From a virus: a stretch of DNA of 37,085 nt. The notes under the pieces were generated by a model that worked only from the letters and a program-made list of their open reading frames with translations, had not been told where the DNA came from and did not search any database. How positions within the stretch are numbered: position 1 is the first letter of the stretch; every line of letters begins with the position of its first letter. Positions 1-9,500 of this stretch are shown piece by piece. The stretch covers positions 1 to 37,085 of the IMG/VR virus record IMGVR_UViG_3300031972_000817; one strand, 5' to 3'. Made by a program: the position numbers and the translations under genes.

Positions 1-136
1 TGGTGATGACCAAACAAAAATTATACCACAAGGCATTGACCAATCTAAATTAGTTCCTTTGCTAACAAAAGCACTACAAGAAGCAATAACAGAAATTGAA
101 TCTCTTAAAGCAAGAGTCACAACATTAGAGGGTTAA
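1..136 (+). CDS. C-terminal end of a tail-fibre-like protein (partial)
   Basis: Only the last 44 codons are present, in the frame that starts at base 2; the stop TAA is at 134-136. The visible end reads GDDQTKIIPQGIDQSKLVPL and continues with a helix ending KARVTTLEG. A short alpha-helical coiled-coil tail of this style closes many phage tail fibres and tailspikes that carry a peptidase_S74 / intramolecular chaperone domain, and its position just before virion genes fits that. The chaperone catalytic residues lie outside the window, so the assignment rests on the tail helix and context only. It could also be another trimeric fibre protein. Confidence 0.5.
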   Translation, partial: GDDQTKIIPQGIDQSKLVPLLTKALQEAITEIESLKARVTTLEG

Positions 137-181
137 TGTTATTAGGACACGGAGCAATAGGACAATAAATAGGAGTAATGT

Positions 182-2071
182 TTGCCATTAGTAAAATTAA
201 CAGCACCAGCTGGAGTAGTTACAGAAGTAACTGATTACCAAGCGGCAATGCGTTATACAAACGCAGATAAAGTTCGTTTTAAATTTGATCAACCTGAAAA
301 AATAGGTGGCTGGGCAAAGCGTGATGCTTACTCTTCTGCATCATTCTCAGGAATACCACGTAACATATTTCCACATCGAGATACTAATGGTGTTAAACTT
401 ATTTACTATGGAACAAGCACTCATGTTTATGTAGAGTATGGTAACGTAAATTATGATGTTACACCTTTTAGAACAGATCCAATTACGTTAACAAACCCGT
501 TCACCACAAGTGGTGCAGGCTCAAGTACTATCACGGTAACACATACCAATCATGGAGTAGCTAACACTAGTCCAGCATCTCGTGTAGTAATAACATCTGT
601 AGGTAGTTCAGTAGACGGTGTGACTGTAGCAGCTGGAGAATATTTTGCAACATATGTAAATGCAAACTCATACACTCTAACAGCAGTATCAGGTGGCTCA
701 GGTAGCCCAGGTATATCAGGCACAGCTTCCTCTGGTTCAACTGCAGGCGGTGGTTCAGTTGTCGTTCGATATTTAACAAACAACGGGCCAGATGATGGTC
801 TTACAGGTTATGGTTTTGGCGCAGGTTTATGGGGTGCATCATCTTGGGGAACAGCACGTTCTACTTCAGGTATTGTATTATCACCAAGAGTATGGTCTAT
901 GGATGCATGGGGTGAAGACATTGTAGCATCTGTAGGTGGTGGAGAAGACACAATTTATTATTTTGACGTAAGTGCTTTTATTGCCTCACAAACAACAAGG
1001 GGCACAACATTGGCCTATTACGTAACAAACACTTTAGGTGAAAGTGCGGAAGACATACCTACAAAAGTTGGACAAGTACTAGTATCTACTCCAGACAGGC
1101 ATTTGTGTGTATTTGGTACGACACCAGAAGGTTCAACAACCTACGATAGAACAACTATAAGATTTGCATCACAAGAAAGTTTAAGCACATGGAATGCGCA
1201 AATCACAAACACAGCTGGTTCGCAAAAATTAGGTACAGGTACAAATATAGAATCAGCAGCAAAAGGTCGTGGACAAATTTATGTATGGACAGATGTAGAT
1301 TTATATGGTATGCAATTTGTAGGCCCTCCATTTACTTTCTCATTCCAACAGTTGGGTGAAGCATCAGGAACTATATCTAAAAATTCACCAGCTATGATTG
1401 AGGGTGGTACATTTTGGATGGGTGAAAATAACTTCTACGCATTTGATGGTGCAGTTAAAACTTTAAAATGTCCTGTACTAAATCATGTATTTGACAACTT
1501 TTCACAAACACAAAGAGAAAAAGTATTTGCCGCTAAAATAGTAGAATTTAATGAAGTGTGGTGGTTTTACCCATCTGCCTCGGCAACAGAAATTGACAGG
1601 TATGTTATCTATAATTACATAGATCAAACATGGTCAATAGGCGAATTAGAACGTACCGCATGGTCAGATTCTGGTATATTTACATATCCAATAGCAGCAG
1701 ACAAAACAAATAAAAAAGCGTATAATCATGAATTAGGATCTAATGATGATGGATCAGCTATGACTGCTTTTATAGAAACAGGTTTCTTTAATGGTGATGA
1801 GAATGGAGATAATATGATATTTATAGATAAAATAATTCCTGACACTACATTTATACAAGGTAATACAATCAAGTTTCAGTTAAAATCTAAACGATACCCT
1901 AATGATTCTGAAACAACTAAGGGGCCATTTAGTTTAACATCATCAAATACAAAATTAAGCATGCGTGCAAGAGGTAGAGCTTTTCAAGCTAGATACTCAT
2001 CAGACTCTACTGACACAGCATGGCGACTTGGCACATGGCGTGCTAACGGACAAGCGAGCGGGAGTAGATAA
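182..2071 (+). CDS. Phage virion structural protein (MPLxKL...KIGGW family, stabilization-protein-like)
   Basis: This 629-residue protein begins MPLVKLTAPAGVVTEV and has DKVRFKFDQPEKIGGW at about residues 29-44. I recognise that N-terminal signature from structural proteins of marine podovirus-like phages, often labelled stabilization or tail protein. Residues about 100-200 are a Ser/Thr/Gly-rich beta insertion; the rest is rich in Trp and aromatic beta strands. No enzyme motif is seen. The start is TTG at 182: AGGAG at 171-175 is well spaced for it and the N-terminus matches the family, whereas the ATG at 178 is in another frame and soon stops. It overlaps the next gene by one base. Function within the virion is inferred. 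Confidence 0.6.
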   Translation: MPLVKLTAPAGVVTEVTDYQAAMRYTNADKVRFKFDQPEKIGGWAKRDAYSSASFSGIPRNIFPHRDTNGVKLIYYGTSTHVYVEYGNVNYDVTPFRTDPITLTNPFTTSGAGSSTITVTHTNHGVANTSPASRVVITSVGSSVDGVTVAAGEYFATYVNANSYTLTAVSGGSGSPGISGTASSGSTAGGGSVVVRYLTNNGPDDGLTGYGFGAGLWGASSWGTARSTSGIVLSPRVWSMDAWGEDIVASVGGGEDTIYYFDVSAFIASQTTRGTTLAYYVTNTLGESAEDIPTKVGQVLVSTPDRHLCVFGTTPEGSTTYDRTTIRFASQESLSTWNAQITNTAGSQKLGTGTNIESAAKGRGQIYVWTDVDLYGMQFVGPPFTFSFQQLGEASGTISKNSPAMIEGGTFWMGENNFYAFDGAVKTLKCPVLNHVFDNFSQTQREKVFAAKIVEFNEVWWFYPSASATEIDRYVIYNYIDQTWSIGELERTAWSDSGIFTYPIAADKTNKKAYNHELGSNDDGSAMTAFIETGFFNGDENGDNMIFIDKIIPDTTFIQGNTIKFQLKSKRYPNDSETTKGPFSLTSSNTKLSMRARGRAFQARYSSDSTDTAWRLGTWRANGQASGSR

Positions 2072-2259
2072 TGGCATTATATAGTAAAGGTGTATACCCA
2101 GAATTATCATATCAAGAGCGAGCAGAAAACACTATGTCTGCTAAAACATATGATGCACTAATAAACATCTTAAGATTGAGAGATAGTGCAGAAGGTAAGA
2201 TACCTGTAAGAATATCAGATGAAACAGAACAACGTGCAATGAATTGGTTTTTAAGCTAA
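2071..2259 (+). CDS. Small hypothetical protein in the structural operon
   Basis: A 62-residue charged, helical protein (MALYSKGVYPELSYQERAEN...) without a recognised domain. Its ATG overlaps the stop of the preceding structural gene by one base, and its own stop overlaps the ATG of the next gene by one base. Translational coupling on both sides argues that it is a real gene and probably a minor virion or assembly component. The coding strand and codon usage match the neighbours. Confidence 0.65.
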   Translation: MALYSKGVYPELSYQERAENTMSAKTYDALINILRLRDSAEGKIPVRISDETEQRAMNWFLS

Positions 2260-2618
2260 TGGCTATTGAATATAAAAATACACAAATAGATGTTACTGAC
2301 ACAAGTCTAACCACAGTATATACTACACCTGCGGCAACTTCAGCAATTGTAAAATCAGTTAGAGTAGTTAATTTAGACCCAAGTAATGCAGCTATAGTTT
2401 CTTTAAACATGGTAACAAGCGCAGGCACATCATTTGCTTTGGACGTAAATAGAACTATTTCAGCGGAAACATCTGATGAATTTATGAAGGCTACAGCGGA
2501 CAGTTTTCACTCAAATCCCATTATATTGGAAGCATCCGAAGCACTAAAAATACAAAATTCCGCGGCAGGCCAGCTAAATGTTATAGCTAGCATAATGGAA
2601 GTAACGAATGATATCTAG
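2259..2618 (+). CDS. Hypothetical beta-rich virion-type protein
   Basis: This is a 119-residue protein beginning MAIEYKNTQIDVTDTSLTTV. Alternating Val/Ile/Thr/Ser residues suggest an all-beta fold, as in small phage decoration or tail-accessory proteins, but no family is recognised. The frame is open from a TTG at 2244; I choose the ATG at 2259 because it overlaps the previous stop by one base, as at the gene before. It is followed by a 43-base gap holding a possible promoter. Confidence 0.6.
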   Translation: MAIEYKNTQIDVTDTSLTTVYTTPAATSAIVKSVRVVNLDPSNAAIVSLNMVTSAGTSFALDVNRTISAETSDEFMKATADSFHSNPIILEASEALKIQNSAAGQLNVIASIMEVTNDI

Positions 2619-2627
2619 GTGTGCCCC

Positions 2628-2656
2628 TTGTATATCAAGCAAAAATAGGATATAAT
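2628..2656 (+). promoter_or_regulatory. Possible sigma70-type promoter, plus strand
   Basis: TTGTAT at 2628-2633, a 17-base spacer, then TATAAT at 2651-2656 in one of the few intergenic gaps of the rightward arm. The predicted start site falls within a base or two of the ATG at 2662, so the message would be leaderless, although AGGA at 2646-2649 could serve as a ribosome site on a longer transcript. A GTGCCCC word lies directly upstream at 2621-2627. The match may be chance in AT-rich DNA. Confidence 0.35.
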
Positions 2657-2661
2657 AAACT

Positions 2662-4500
2662 ATGGCAATAGGAAGTAATAATCAATACGCAGCGGGCCCT
2701 TTTAAAGCCAACGATTTAATAGTTAATAATCAAGCGATGTTTTCCAATCCTGGAATGATGGCTTTGGTAGCAAAAGAGGCACGTAAAGGAACTAGTGGAT
2801 TCTTTGAAATCCCTAATAAAGAAAGAACAGAAGCACCTTTTCTTACAGCGGCAAAAGAAAGAGTTAATCAAGATTTAGGTTTATCTCCTGCTGTACAAGG
2901 GGGCATGAAGAACTTCTTAGGCGAATCCGAAACAGTAAAAGACGCTCCTAAAAATTGGAAATCTTCTCCAGATGCTCCTGCAACAGAACTTGCTTACATT
3001 ACGGATGCAGAGAAAAGATTACTACTAGATGCTAACTTACATGATTCATTAGGTGACGGTATGCCTAATCAAGGCCCTAGCGGTATCATCAGTCTAGATG
3101 GTATGGGTGCTTATGATTCTGATTCTGTAGTAAGTCAATCACAACAACAACAGTATGAACAAGCAACAAGTGGCAGTCAAGGTGGTTCAGGCGGAACTTC
3201 TCAGAGTTCTTACGATACTGGCGAATCACAATATACTACTCAAGATGAACAAAATTATGCAGCTGAACAAAATATTTCTGGTGGAACTAATAATCCAACT
3301 AGTGTAAATTATGGACAAGAAATAGGTTCACAAGGAAGCTTTGCACCTGAAAATGCTGAAGGTAATTTATTATCTCAAATAGATCAAGATCAAAGAATTG
3401 TAAATGAACTAGAAACTGCAGAAAGACTAAAATTTGAAAAGCTGAATGCTTTATCAGATGAAGAGTTTGAAAAATTATCAGATGAACAACAATCAGAATT
3501 TGATGTACTTAATTCTAAATATGGTACAGATGCAAAACTTTTTAAAGATTTAAAAAAGACTCTTGGTGACGATTTTGAAGATGGTAAAGGTGGTGTAGTT
3601 AAAGCAACTACTGATACTGCTAAAAAGATAGCAAAAGAATTAGGAATAAGTTTAGACAAAGCAAAAGAATTATTAAAGTCGGCAGGTAAAAAAGGTTTAA
3701 AATTGCCTATGGCCATTCCAACTTTATTTGGTGCAGTAATGGATAAAATTGCAAAACCTACAGAAAAAAGTTTTTTAGATAATAACTATAAAGCTATTAT
3801 GAAAGATAAATATTTTAATGCAGATGGTACTTTTAAAGAAGGCATGGAAAAAGATTTTGAAAGATTTACTAAAGATTATAGTAGCATGATGGAAGCATCA
3901 GGAGCTATTAATCCTAATGAAAATATATTAAGTATGAAAGATGTTCTAATGTCTGGTCAAGTTCCTGCAGGTTCTGATTTAGAAAGAAGATTAAACCCTG
4001 GTAAATATTATAGTGAAAATCCACCTGTATCCGCTCTAGACTTTAAAGATATGGCAGAAGCGCAAGCTCAAGGTAAACTTGCATTTACTAAAGGTAACAC
4101 ATTAGCTATTCAACAAGGTAGAGAATTATTAAAACAAGACCAAGATAGGCGAAATAATTTAGATGCATATAAAGGTGGCTATAAAGGGCCAGTAGTTGAG
4201 AAAGATCCTGTAGTAACAGAAATGAAAATGGATGAACCTACGATTGATCCAGCAGTTGGTACAAGAGATTTTGCAAGTGGTCAAACATATGAATTACCTA
4301 CAGATTACCGTGCGGCATTGACTAGAGATGGAGAATATGGTATAAATAGAGATCCTTTAAGCATTGCTTATACAGGAGGATTTAATCAAATGGAAGATAT
4401 GGACGAATATTTAAAACGTATAGGAAGAAAACGTAAAAATTATTTAGATGCAGATGGTAATCCAATCATGACAAATACTACAGCTATGGGAGGATTATAA
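2662..4500 (+). CDS. Hypothetical virion-associated protein, Gln/Ser-rich
   Basis: A 612-residue soluble protein of unrecognised family. Residues about 155-220 are low-complexity Ser/Gln/Gly/Tyr, followed by a highly charged stretch at about 245-320 likely to form coiled coil, and a Lys/Glu-rich centre. The C-terminus contains DMDEYLKRIGRKRKNYLDAD and a Gly-rich end. No signal peptide or catalytic motif is visible. Its place between tail-type genes and the giant protein suggests an internal virion or DNA-ejection component, which is inference from gene order. The next gene begins two bases after its stop. Confidence 0.55.
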   Translation: MAIGSNNQYAAGPFKANDLIVNNQAMFSNPGMMALVAKEARKGTSGFFEIPNKERTEAPFLTAAKERVNQDLGLSPAVQGGMKNFLGESETVKDAPKNWKSSPDAPATELAYITDAEKRLLLDANLHDSLGDGMPNQGPSGIISLDGMGAYDSDSVVSQSQQQQYEQATSGSQGGSGGTSQSSYDTGESQYTTQDEQNYAAEQNISGGTNNPTSVNYGQEIGSQGSFAPENAEGNLLSQIDQDQRIVNELETAERLKFEKLNALSDEEFEKLSDEQQSEFDVLNSKYGTDAKLFKDLKKTLGDDFEDGKGGVVKATTDTAKKIAKELGISLDKAKELLKSAGKKGLKLPMAIPTLFGAVMDKIAKPTEKSFLDNNYKAIMKDKYFNADGTFKEGMEKDFERFTKDYSSMMEASGAINPNENILSMKDVLMSGQVPAGSDLERRLNPGKYYSENPPVSALDFKDMAEAQAQGKLAFTKGNTLAIQQGRELLKQDQDRRNNLDAYKGGYKGPVVEKDPVVTEMKMDEPTIDPAVGTRDFASGQTYELPTDYRAALTRDGEYGINRDPLSIAYTGGFNQMEDMDEYLKRIGRKRKNYLDADGNPIMTNTTAMGGL

Positions 4501-4501
4501 T

Positions 4502-5401
4502 ATGGCACTATTTGACTTTTTATTTGGGAGTAAGAATCCAGCGCCTGTAGAGACAACCAATATCTCTAAAACAGAAATACCTGCGTATATTGCACAACCA
4601 ACCGCAGAAATGATTGCAGCAGCTCAAGACGTTGCATCAGAAGGTTATATGCCTTATCAAGCTCCACGTTTGATGGGACTTAGTGCAGATGAACAAGCTG
4701 CTATTAAACAAGCACAAGATATGTCGGGCATATCTACTTTACAAGGACAAGAAGGTTTTGACACTATAAAACAAGGTGCTCAAGCAATTACAACTGGTGC
4801 AGGTGGTGATATAGATAAATACATGACTGACTACCAAAAAAATGTAGCAGACATTGCCGCAGATCAGATGAGAGATCAGTCTCTTATAGAACAACAAAAC
4901 ATTGCTAAACAAGCAGTAGGATCAGGTGGATTAGATTCATCTAGATTTGCTATTTTAGAAGCAGAAAGACAAAAGAATTTAAATCAAGGTATAGGTGATC
5001 TATACGCAAAATCACAAGCTAACGCATATACTGCCGCTTTAGATGCAGCTCAAGCTGAAAAAGAACAACTACAAAAAGGCGGAGCCGCTATGACTTTAGG
5101 AGCACAAGGCTTACAAGGTTTAACGCAAGGTGACATTGGAACAAGATTAGGTATTGGTCAATTACAACGTGATCAAGATCAAAAAGGGTTGGATATTGCA
5201 TATGGCGATTTCTTACAAGAACAAAACAAACCAAAAGAACAATTAGGATTCTTATCGAATATCATTCAAGGTGCCCCTTTCGCTACTACAACAACTAGCA
5301 CTGGCACAACTCCAGGACAACAGCGTGCACCAATCTTCTCTCAACTTATCGGTGGAGCAGGAAGTATATTAGGTGCTGGTAGTAAATTAGGAATATTTTA
5401 A
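4502..5401 (+). CDS. Hypothetical DNA-ejection/internal-virion-type protein
   Basis: A 299-residue Ala/Gln-rich, largely helical protein that starts MALFDFLFGSKNPAPVETT. Residues about 35-240 are amphipathic and Gln-rich (LSADEQAAIKQAQ, DLYAKSQANAYTAALDAAQA); the C-terminal 60 residues are Gly/Ala/Thr-rich with IFSQLIGGAGSILGAGSKLG, a candidate membrane-interacting segment. Short proteins of this composition directly upstream of the giant ejection-type protein are common in podovirus-like phages and often serve as DNA-transfer proteins. That role is by analogy only. It starts two bases after the preceding stop. Confidence 0.5.
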   Translation: MALFDFLFGSKNPAPVETTNISKTEIPAYIAQPTAEMIAAAQDVASEGYMPYQAPRLMGLSADEQAAIKQAQDMSGISTLQGQEGFDTIKQGAQAITTGAGGDIDKYMTDYQKNVADIAADQMRDQSLIEQQNIAKQAVGSGGLDSSRFAILEAERQKNLNQGIGDLYAKSQANAYTAALDAAQAEKEQLQKGGAAMTLGAQGLQGLTQGDIGTRLGIGQLQRDQDQKGLDIAYGDFLQEQNKPKEQLGFLSNIIQGAPFATTTTSTGTTPGQQRAPIFSQLIGGAGSILGAGSKLGIF

Positions 5402-5403
5402 AC

Positions 5404-6471
5404 ATGGTTGAAAAAATTGATTTTAAAGATGTAGAGAAGTCAGAAGAAACGGCAGGTAATACTTTAATTAATTTATTAAAAAAATATCCTGAATTAGTTG
5501 CTGATTTTGGAGATGAAGATCCCAATGTAAGAAATCTTAAGATACAAAATGAAAAAGAGTTAGAAAAAGCTAAAAATGTTAAAGGACAAAAAGTTCTTAA
5601 CATGCCTCGTAATAATGAAACTACTCAATATGCTATTACAAGATCTGCTGAAATTAGAAGATTATTAGAAGAAGCTGGTGACAATATAAATCCAAAAGCT
5701 AAAGAAAGATTAGAAAGAGAACTTTTAGCACTTTCTAGATTAGATACAAGTGGTCGTGGGGGCACTAGGAATAAAATACCACAACCTCCTTCATCATTAG
5801 AACCAAAGGATGATGATCCGCGTCAACCTGGAATTAAAATTGCTAATGAAAGAGAGACTATTTTAGATGATGATGAGTCAGGTGCTAAATTAAGTTTTTT
5901 TGAAAATTTAAAAGAAAGATTTAAAGATCCTAAGAATAGACAATTTTTAGAAAATCTAGGTATGCAGTTAGGTGTAAATTTAACCAGACCAATGAATCCA
6001 GGTGAGAATAGAAGTTTAGTAAATCAAGTTGCTAGAAGTGTACAAGGTGCAACTGATAAATCTATTGTTCAAGATAAAGCAAGAGTAGAAGCGGCACTTA
6101 AAAAAGCACAAACAGAAAAAGCTTTAAAAGATGCACAAGGTGGTACTGATCTTTATAAAAAAGCAACAGAGTTTGTTATATCTAGTGGTGTAAAACCTAC
6201 TGATCCAGAATATGGACAAGCTATTGCAAAAGCAATGCGTCAATTTGGTGTTAAAGATATAACAACAGCACAAGTTAATGCGATAATTAAAATAAACCAA
6301 CTCGAACAGGAATTAAAATTAACAACAGATCCTGAGAGTGAAGAATACAGAATAAAAAAAGAAGAGCTTGACGCATTAAAAAGAAGATTAGATGGTCTTG
6401 ATATTGGTAGTGGAAGCAGTGGTGACGGCAGAAATATTGTTACATTTGAAGACGTACAAAGCGGCAACTAA
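5404..6471 (+). CDS. Hypothetical virion-associated protein, charged and helical
   Basis: A 355-residue, strongly charged protein. The N-terminal 110 residues are Lys/Glu-rich helix, and residues about 160-210 contain LSFFENLKERFKDPKNRQFL followed by LGMQLGVNLTRPM. A long coiled-coil-like stretch runs from about 205 to 250 and another from about 295 to 335. No catalytic motif or membrane segment is seen. It starts two bases after the previous stop and precedes the giant protein, so it most likely belongs to the same internal-core or ejection set. The family is not recognised. Confidence 0.5.
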   Translation: MVEKIDFKDVEKSEETAGNTLINLLKKYPELVADFGDEDPNVRNLKIQNEKELEKAKNVKGQKVLNMPRNNETTQYAITRSAEIRRLLEEAGDNINPKAKERLERELLALSRLDTSGRGGTRNKIPQPPSSLEPKDDDPRQPGIKIANERETILDDDESGAKLSFFENLKERFKDPKNRQFLENLGMQLGVNLTRPMNPGENRSLVNQVARSVQGATDKSIVQDKARVEAALKKAQTEKALKDAQGGTDLYKKATEFVISSGVKPTDPEYGQAIAKAMRQFGVKDITTAQVNAIIKINQLEQELKLTTDPESEEYRIKKEELDALKRRLDGLDIGSGSSGDGRNIVTFEDVQSGN

Positions 6472-6523
6472 AACTAAGAGGTAGTAATATCTCTGAATAC
6501 ATATGTAAGGGAACGAATAGCTT

Positions 6524-9500
6524 ATGGCTAAAATGAAATATATAGAACTAGCACCAAGCTATGATGTTCCATTAATTGAAGTTCCTGAAGATTACACAAA
6601 AGAACAAATAAACGCACACTTAAAAGGTGCAAGCGTTCATAAACAGCTACAAGATGCTGGCTATCTTTATGCATTTGGATTAGATCCAGTTAAAATGGAT
6701 AAGCCAGAAGATATGGACGATTGGGACATAACTCGTGGCGCAAAAGCTGGTTATGATTCTTTAATGGCTTTATGGTCAGGTGCTTCTGCTGCTTTCTATG
6801 ATGCTTTTGGTATGGAAGAACAGCAACAAGAAGCAATACAACAATTACAACAATATCAATTAGAAGCAGCGGTTCATTCATTTGAAACAGATGATGAAGG
6901 TAACAGAGTAAAAGCCGCAACCACAGTAGAAGAAATATTAAACAGCGAAGATAAACTCGATAGCTTTTTAGACTGGCTTGGTTATAACATAGGTCAGGGG
7001 GCAGTCACAACAACTCCAATAATTTTAGCAGGCTTGATGACAGGTGGCGTAGGTGCAGTTGCTGCTGGCACAGCAGGTCGTGCAGCGGCAGGTGGATTTA
7101 TAGGCGCAGCTACTAAAGGTATTGGGACGGGTATGATTACTAGCCGTATTAACCCTGTAGGAATTGGTGTGGCATTTGCTGCTCAACAAATGGGTTTAGG
7201 TGATATTTATGGTGAACAAACAGAAAAATCAAAAGACCCTAATGCGGCAATTGCTTACGGTTTAAGTATTCCCTATGCAGCCGCTGAAAGTATTTTTGGT
7301 GCAGGTTCTTTTTTATTAGGTAGATTAGTTAACAAAGCTGGTAAAGAAGCAGTTGCTAAGTCATTTAAAGATGTTGGTAAAGCTTTTGTAAAACATACGG
7401 GACGAGCAGCAGCTGGTGAAGCTGTAGCAGAAGGTACACAAGAAGCTATTGTTCAGTCTGGAGGGGCACTAGAGGAAGGTAAAGATCTAATGGATCTTTA
7501 TGGTAGCAAATCATTTTGGAAAAGAGTTGGTGAAGGAGCGGCGGCAGGAGCTGCAGGTGGTTCGCCATTTGGTATGGTCGCTGGTGCGGGTACAACATAC
7601 ACGTTTTTAAAAACAAAACAAGCTAAACCTTATATAGTAAATGGGTATGGTAAAGAAGTACCATTGATTACAGATGATAAAGATGATGATATCGCAGGAC
7701 AAAAATTTAATATAGGCGATGAAGTTTCTGTAACTGGGGGGCACATCATAGATCCAAACAATGATACGAATGTGGATATGTATGGCAATCCTATAGAAGA
7801 TAAACACGGCAATAGAGTCAATCCTAAATTTACTATGCTAGGGATGATTTATGATGAAGGTAAAAAGTTTTTTGTTTTACAAAATAAAACAAGAGGTGCT
7901 AAGAAAAGTGTTTTAACTATACCTGTAAATGAAGGCGCAAATATATTTACAAAACAAGAAACAGCTACTGCTAGCAAAACAAATTATCAATATAGTAAAG
8001 ATAAAGATGATGCAGAATTAAGTATAAGATATCACCCGAAAACTGTAAAAGCGGCTAGAAAAAAATTAAAGCTGATGGGTTATACAGACAAAGACATCAC
8101 AGAAGGTGCAGACAGACAATCTGAAGATGAGTATGTCATGGAAAAATATAATTCTATTATAGAAGCCCGATTGGATCAAAAACGACAACAAGAACAATTA
8201 GATGATCAAGCAGCTAATCCTGATAAGTATGATGAATTTGACAGAATAGAAGAAGTTGATTTATTAGCTAATGACTTGCAAGATTATGATGCACTAGAAG
8301 AGGATGCATTAAAACAAGCTTTACGAGAAGATTATCAAAGAGAACGAGATATTGACGTAGTAGAATTTAGTGGCGGAAAGAAAAACATATTAGGTGAAGA
8401 CAGAGAAAAAGCCTTAAGCGCGTTGAATTATATGGATGGGCCTCGTGGTCTTGATTTTATTAATACGCAGTTGGAGAGAACAGAACTAACTGCAGACGGT
8501 AAAACAACTAAAGGATTACGTGAATTAGATAAAGTAATTAAAAAAGGTAAACCTTTATCTGCTATAACTGAAACAGTTGAAGAAAAAGTAACTACTGAAG
8601 TTGGCCCTATGCAAGGCCCGACATTAACCAATGTACAAAAATCATTTAGACGTTTAAAATTTTTAGCTAAAAAATTAAATAGTATTGGTCAAGTTTGGCT
8701 TACAGAAAATCAAACAGATGTATTAAGAGAAAAACTATATGAGTTAAATCAAGAAAGTAATAAACTTTCAAGAAGAGCGCAAAAATTAAAACGAGAAATA
8801 GCTGACCTACGAAAAAATACAGAACACACTTGGGCAGCTTATTCTCATCAAACAGTAATTGTTAATTATGTAAATTCAGAAAAAACGATGCAAATAGCAC
8901 AAGCTAGGATAAATGTATTAAACAAAGCTAAAGATAAAAATGCAATAATTTTAGAGTATTCACAAATTGTAGATCCAAAAACAGGCATTGTTCAACGAGA
9001 GGCAAAAAGTTATACAGTTGCACAGGAAATTGCTTTTTATCAAAAAATTATTGATGAAACTAGAGAAATGAGAAGAGAGTTTATTGAACTGTCTATAGAA
9101 CTAGGTGAACAACCTATATCTTCGTGGGCAACCTTTAGACCCAATAATGCTATTATAGGTAGAATACAAAAAAGATTGTATGGTGGGACAGAAACAACTA
9201 CGCAAAAAGTTGAGAAAAAATATTTTTCTGTTAAAGATGGTCAAGCAGAATTGACTGATGATATGGAAAATAATATACCGCTTGTCAAACAAGCATTAAT
9301 AAATGCATTAGATAAAATGAATTTAAGTTGGGTTAATTTACAATTTTTTAACAAATATTTTGATGAAAAAACAGGTACACAATTAAATGGTGAATTTTTA
9401 ATACATAATAAAACGATTAACGTAGCACTTAATGCTTCTGTAGAAAATTTAAATAAAGAACAATCTAGAATGTTTGTTTTATTTCATGAAGCTATGCATG

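Noticed and set aside
178-232. ATG at 178 as start of the first full structural gene
   Set aside because: It opens a different frame that soon stops; the TTG at 182 keeps the family N-terminus.
2244-2258. TTG start at 2244 for the 119-residue protein
   Set aside because: The ATG at 2259 overlaps the previous stop by one base in the same way as the neighbouring gene pair.
2141-2428. Minus-strand ORF of 95 codons antisense to the virion genes
   Set aside because: Lies opposite two coupled plus-strand genes, with a low-complexity sequence and no ribosome site; a shadow frame. Other antisense frames were rejected likewise.
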